Assembly: GCA_028822575.1 (NCBI GenBank)
Contig: JAPKDN010000090.1
Location: 1 to 9,029, forward strand
DNA from: Alphaproteobacteria bacterium
Lineage (GTDB): Bacteria; Pseudomonadota; Alphaproteobacteria; Thalassobaculales; Thalassobaculaceae
Reading direction: 5' to 3'
Length of the DNA stretch: 9,029 nucleotides
Both the position numbers and the translations under genes were made by a program. Below the pieces are notes generated by a model, which was not told the origin of the DNA, made no database searches, and was given only the letters and a program-made list of their open reading frames with translations. Within the stretch, counting starts at the first letter, position 1. The number at the start of each line of letters is the position of its first letter. Positions 6,615 through 9,029 of the stretch are shown here, in pieces.

Positions 6615-7750
6615 CCATGCTAGTTGACATGGATATTGCGTCGACCGATTTGCTCAAACCCGTCGATCTAATCGGGTTAACCCGAGAGGAACTCACCGCT
6701 GAGCTTTCCGAGATCAAGTTACCCAAGTTTCGAACCGGACAGATTTGGCATTGGCTGTATCATCGTGGATCAACCGATTTTGGTGAGATGACAACACTCG
6801 CCAAGCCATTGCGCGTGCTTCTGCCGAAGCGGTTCACGATCAATCGATTGGAAATAGGGCGCGAGCAACGCAGCGTCGACGGCACGATCAAGTGGCTGTT
6901 TCGTTTCGCCGACGGTAACGAGGCCGAGACGGTCTATATCCCCGAGGCGGGTCGTGGCACGCTTTGTGTGTCGTCTCAGATCGGCTGCACTCTGACCTGC
7001 TCGTTCTGCCACACTGGCACCCAACGATTGGTTCGTAACTTGACCTCCGGCGAGATTGTTGGGCAAGTGATGGCTGCTTTGGACTCGATGCAGGCTTGGC
7101 CGGCGAACCACCAAGGTCGCCCTGTGACCAATATCGTCCTCATGGGCATGGGAGAGCCACTTTATAACCTTAATAATGTCGCTAAGGCATTGAAAGTGAT
7201 ATCGGACAACGAGGGGATCGCGATTTCTAAGCGCCGGATCACGCTTTCAACCTCGGGCGTGGTGCCGGAGATGATCCGCTGCGGTAACGAGACCGACGTC
7301 AATCTTGCGATATCACTTCACGCGGTCACGGACGAAGTTCGTGACATCCTAGTGCCGATAAACAAGAAATACCCCCTGGCGGCCTTACTGCAGGCTTGCC
7401 GTGACTATCCGAGGATACACAATGCCAGGCGGATCACCTTTGAATACGTGATGCTGAAAGGCATGAACGACAGCCCCGCCGATGCTCGGGCATTGGTGAA
7501 GCTGATCAAGGGGATTCCGGCGAAGATCAATCTAATCCCGTTCAATCCCTGGCCCGGTTCTCCCTACGAATGCTCTGACGCGGGTACTATAGAGGTATTC
7601 GCCAGCATCGTGATGAACGCCGGATACCCCTCGCCGGTGCGCCGACCTCGCGGCAGCGATATCTTGGCCGCCTGCGGCCAGCTCAAGTCGGAGAGCCAAC
7701 GGTTGCGCAAACGCGACCGGGAAGCGATGGCAGCTCGGGCGGAGGAATAA
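6611..7750 (+). CDS. rlmN: Dual-specificity RNA methyltransferase RlmN
   Basis: A 379-residue radical-SAM enzyme that methylates C2 of A2503 in 23S rRNA and, in E. coli, of A37 in some tRNAs. The N-terminal part holds the helical domain ([22 protein letters not shown], an accessory-domain hallmark). The [4Fe-4S] cluster motif CxxxCxxC is Cys126, Cys130 and Cys133. The two catalytic cysteines of the mechanism are also present: Cys119 (TLCVSSQ) and the methyl-carrying Cys355 in [20 protein letters not shown] and [14 protein letters not shown] are typical SAM and substrate segments. Length is normal for the family. The first ATG overlaps the stop of the upstream gene, so both are probably translated from one mRNA; nearby ATGs at 6617 and 6629 are alternatives. 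Identification is firm. Confidence 0.97.
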   Translation: MTMLVDMDIASTDLLKPVDLIGLTREELTAELSEIKLPKFRTGQIWHWLYHRGSTDFGEMTTLAKPLRVLLPKRFTINRLEIGREQRSVDGTIKWLFRFADGNEAETVYIPEAGRGTLCVSSQIGCTLTCSFCHTGTQRLVRNLTSGEIVGQVMAALDSMQAWPANHQGRPVTNIVLMGMGEPLYNLNNVAKALKVISDNEGIAISKRRITLSTSGVVPEMIRCGNETDVNLAISLHAVTDEVRDILVPINKKYPLAALLQACRDYPRIHNARRITFEYVMLKGMNDSPADARALVKLIKGIPAKINLIPFNPWPGSPYECSDAGTIEVFASIVMNAGYPSPVRRPRGSDILAACGQLKSESQRLRKRDREAMAARAEE

Positions 7751-7825
7751 CTTAGAGCAATTCTCTATCGAGCAAGGTGGGCATCAGAACGGATCGACGA
7801 TGCTAATTGATCGAAAAATAGTTTT

Positions 7826-8495
7826 TCACGCGAACGCGGCGAAGACCGCCTCAGTGCTTGTTATACAGCCAAATATACCATCCTTGACCGCCACCGCGTG
7901 CAGCGCTGGATCGATACATCCGCAACAATCCGCCATCAGCAGGCGTTCATAAACCCAGTTATGCGCATCCCGCAGCGTGGTGTGGACGCAAACATAAATG
8001 GTATTGCTGCAGAACGCCAAGTGCCTGATCCCACGCGCCATCAACAGACCCGAAAGTTTTGTGCCTTGAAAGGCACCGTTAGCGCGCTTGTCGACGATTG
8101 GTTCACCTAGCGTCCGCTTCAGCTCTTGGATAATCTCCAAACCTGGGCTTCCACGCTCAAGGGATGTCCGGTTGGCGCCGGCCACCACGCCACGATAGCG
8201 GTTGCGGGCCCGCCTGAATTTTTGATAATCAGCGTTATCGGCGCTGTACTCTCATTGGGTCTGAATTACGAGCAGACCGGCAGAGCGGTTGGCCGTGAGC
8301 CCATTTTGGTTAAGTTGGATCAGCGCGTGTAGCAGTGATGTATCGAAACTCATCTTGCCCATATAATCGCCAGGGCCACTCCGCCAGCATATCTATCACC
8401 AGGGCTGAGGTCCTCGAAGGGACGAGCCCATCGCTGATCGGCCAAGGAAAGGGGTTGGCAGTGACGGGTTGGTTTAGGGCCGTTTTCAAGATCAC
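7826..8495 (-). pseudogene. Broken isochorismatase-family cysteine hydrolase
   Basis: Read on the minus strand, pieces of one hydrolase follow each other in order. From 8495, ANPFPWPISDG...TSALVIDM gives the N-terminus with the catalytic Asp (codon 8391-8393). Then, in another frame, come SGPGDYMGKMSFDTSLL and AGLLVIQTQ, interrupted by a TGA at 8252-8254. In the same frame after the stop come RGSPGLEIIQEL, DKRANGAFQGT with the catalytic Lys (8087-8089), YVCVHTTLRDA with the nucleophile Cys (7988-7990), and DCCGCIDPALHAVAVKDGIFG. Intact relatives (cysteine hydrolases such as biuret hydrolase-like amidases) have a few more residues after IDM and before GIFG, so small deletions are likely. The frameshift lies at about 8370-8388. 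All three catalytic residues survive, which points to recent decay. Substrate is unknown. An intact start-to-stop frame exists only for 7826-8188 (GTG start), which lacks the N-terminal half. Confidence 0.85.
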
Positions 8496-8597
8496 GGTTT
8501 TTCGTGGCGGCTCAGCATTATCGTCGATTTCTCAATGTAGGTCCGCAATTAGCGACCGTTCAGATGCATTCAGAAGCTTTCGCGCGCTACGTCATCA
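8496..8597. other. Non-coding stretch without recognised features
   Basis: No convincing gene, RNA or repeat is visible between the start of the broken hydrolase and the promoter of the next gene. It may hold the former promoter of the hydrolase. Confidence 0.4.
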
Positions 8598-8626
8598 TTG
8601 AAAACCCAACTAAAAGGCATTAACTT
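8598..8626 (+). promoter_or_regulatory. Possible sigma70-type promoter for the Bax inhibitor-1 family gene
   Basis: TTGAAA (8598-8603), 17 bases, then TAACTT (8621-8626). The -35 matches 5 of 6 consensus bases; the -10 is weak. It lies 38 bases before the ATG at 8665, in front of a strong Shine-Dalgarno GGAGAGGA (8653-8660). Confidence 0.4.
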
Positions 8627-8664
8627 AGCCTGCAAATGATTTCTCTTTTCCTGGAGAGGAAAAA

Positions 8665-9029
8665 ATGGCCTTAGATCCCCGTTTCATGTCTGGCGCCCAA
8701 GTCGCCAACGCGCATCTCGATGTTGGGCTGCGAAAATACATGCTTGGCGTCTACAATCACATGACAATCGGCCTGGCGATCACCGGTCTCGTGGCCCTGG
8801 CGGCGAGTTGGGCCGCCATTCAGAACGGCCAGCTGACGGGTTTTGGGCAGGCGATTTATGTATCGCCCTTTAAATGGGTGGTAATGCTCGCTCCGATCGG
8901 GATGGTCCTCCTGTTTGCCGCGAAGATTAATTCCATGGCAGCCTCGACGGCACAGGTCGTGTTTTGGGTTTTCGCCGGCCTTATGGGCCTGTCATTGTCC
9001 AGCATCTTCCTGGTTTATACGGGGGCGAG
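8665..9029 (+). CDS. Bax inhibitor-1/YccA-family membrane protein, 3' truncated
   Basis: The first 121 residues are visible; the gene runs past the right edge. After a soluble N-terminus (to about residue 22) comes LRKYMLGVYNHMTIGLAITGLVALAA, the typical entry to the first membrane segment of the BI-1 (UPF0005/YccA/YbhL) family. Two more hydrophobic stretches follow, at about 71-87 (WVVMLAPIGMVLLFAAK) and about 97-117 (AQVVFWVFAGLMGLSLSSIFLV). The family has about 220-250 residues and seven membrane spans in the inner membrane. A bacterial homologue is a pH-sensitive calcium leak channel, but the role of most bacterial members is not settled. A strong Shine-Dalgarno (GGAGAGGA, 8653-8660) confirms the start. 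It stands apart from the upstream genes and probably has its own promoter. Confidence 0.9.
   Translation, partial: MALDPRFMSGAQVANAHLDVGLRKYMLGVYNHMTIGLAITGLVALAASWAAIQNGQLTGFGQAIYVSPFKWVVMLAPIGMVLLFAAKINSMAASTAQVVFWVFAGLMGLSLSSIFLVYTGA

Noticed and set aside
7815..7827. GAAAAA-TAG-TTTTTC style palindrome downstream of rlmN, considered as a terminator
   Set aside because: The stem is only A-T rich with no GC stem before a T-run, so it is too weak to call.
8126..8601. Plus-strand open frames of 68 and 88 codons after rlmN
   Set aside because: No family features; the minus strand here reads as a hydrolase remnant, and the plus-strand frames are its shadows.
1..9029. CRISPR arrays, tRNA or rRNA genes, insertion sequences, phage genes or toxin-antitoxin pairs
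   Set aside because: None was seen: no regular spaced repeats, no transposase motifs, and no cloverleaf recognised by eye.

Overview
The window looks like a chromosomal piece of an alphaproteobacterium, possibly of the Rhodospirillales type. This is inferred from a ChrR-type anti-sigma/RpoE-type sigma pair, an IalB-family exported protein joined to rlmN, moderately high GC, and the coding style. No species can be named from sequence alone.

Region 1 (1-4545, + strand) is a tightly packed four-gene carbohydrate operon. It holds the 3' part of an extended-SDR nucleotide-sugar epimerase/dehydratase, an HldE-like fusion with its two domains in reversed order (nucleotidyltransferase first, PfkB/RfaE-type kinase second), a Gfo/Idh/MocA oxidoreductase, and a UDP-glucose/GDP-mannose dehydrogenase homologue. 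In the last protein the catalytic cysteine of the family is replaced by asparagine. Spacing is 0 bp between genes 1 and 2, 49 bp between 2 and 3, and an ATGA overlap between 3 and 4. The likely job is to phosphorylate a sugar, activate it to a nucleotide sugar and then remodel it by epimerisation and oxidation for a surface glycan. The exact sugar cannot be read from the sequence. A stem-loop at 4552-4585 ends the operon and separates it from the convergent unit.

Region 2 (4585-5966, - strand) is an rpoE-chrR pair: an ECF sigma factor followed 5 bp later by its zinc-binding, cupin-containing anti-sigma factor. A site at 5922-5952, TGATCC-N18-TAATAG, matches the promoter type used by RpoE in the singlet-oxygen response of Rhodobacter. 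This implies autoregulation and an internal start codon for the sigma gene (5792 rather than 5966).

Region 3 (6090-7750, + strand) is a two-gene unit: an exported IalB-family protein overlapping by ATGA with rlmN, the radical-SAM enzyme that methylates A2503 of 23S rRNA.

Region 4 (7751-8664) has no intact gene. Most of it (7826-8495, - strand) is the remnant of an isochorismatase-family cysteine hydrolase, broken by a frameshift, a TGA stop and small deletions but still carrying its Asp-Lys-Cys catalytic residues. After it come a plausible sigma70-type promoter and a strong ribosome-binding site for a Bax inhibitor-1/YccA-family membrane protein, which runs off the right edge.

The most unusual material is the carbohydrate operon, with its inverted HldE-like fusion and its Cys-less dehydrogenase.
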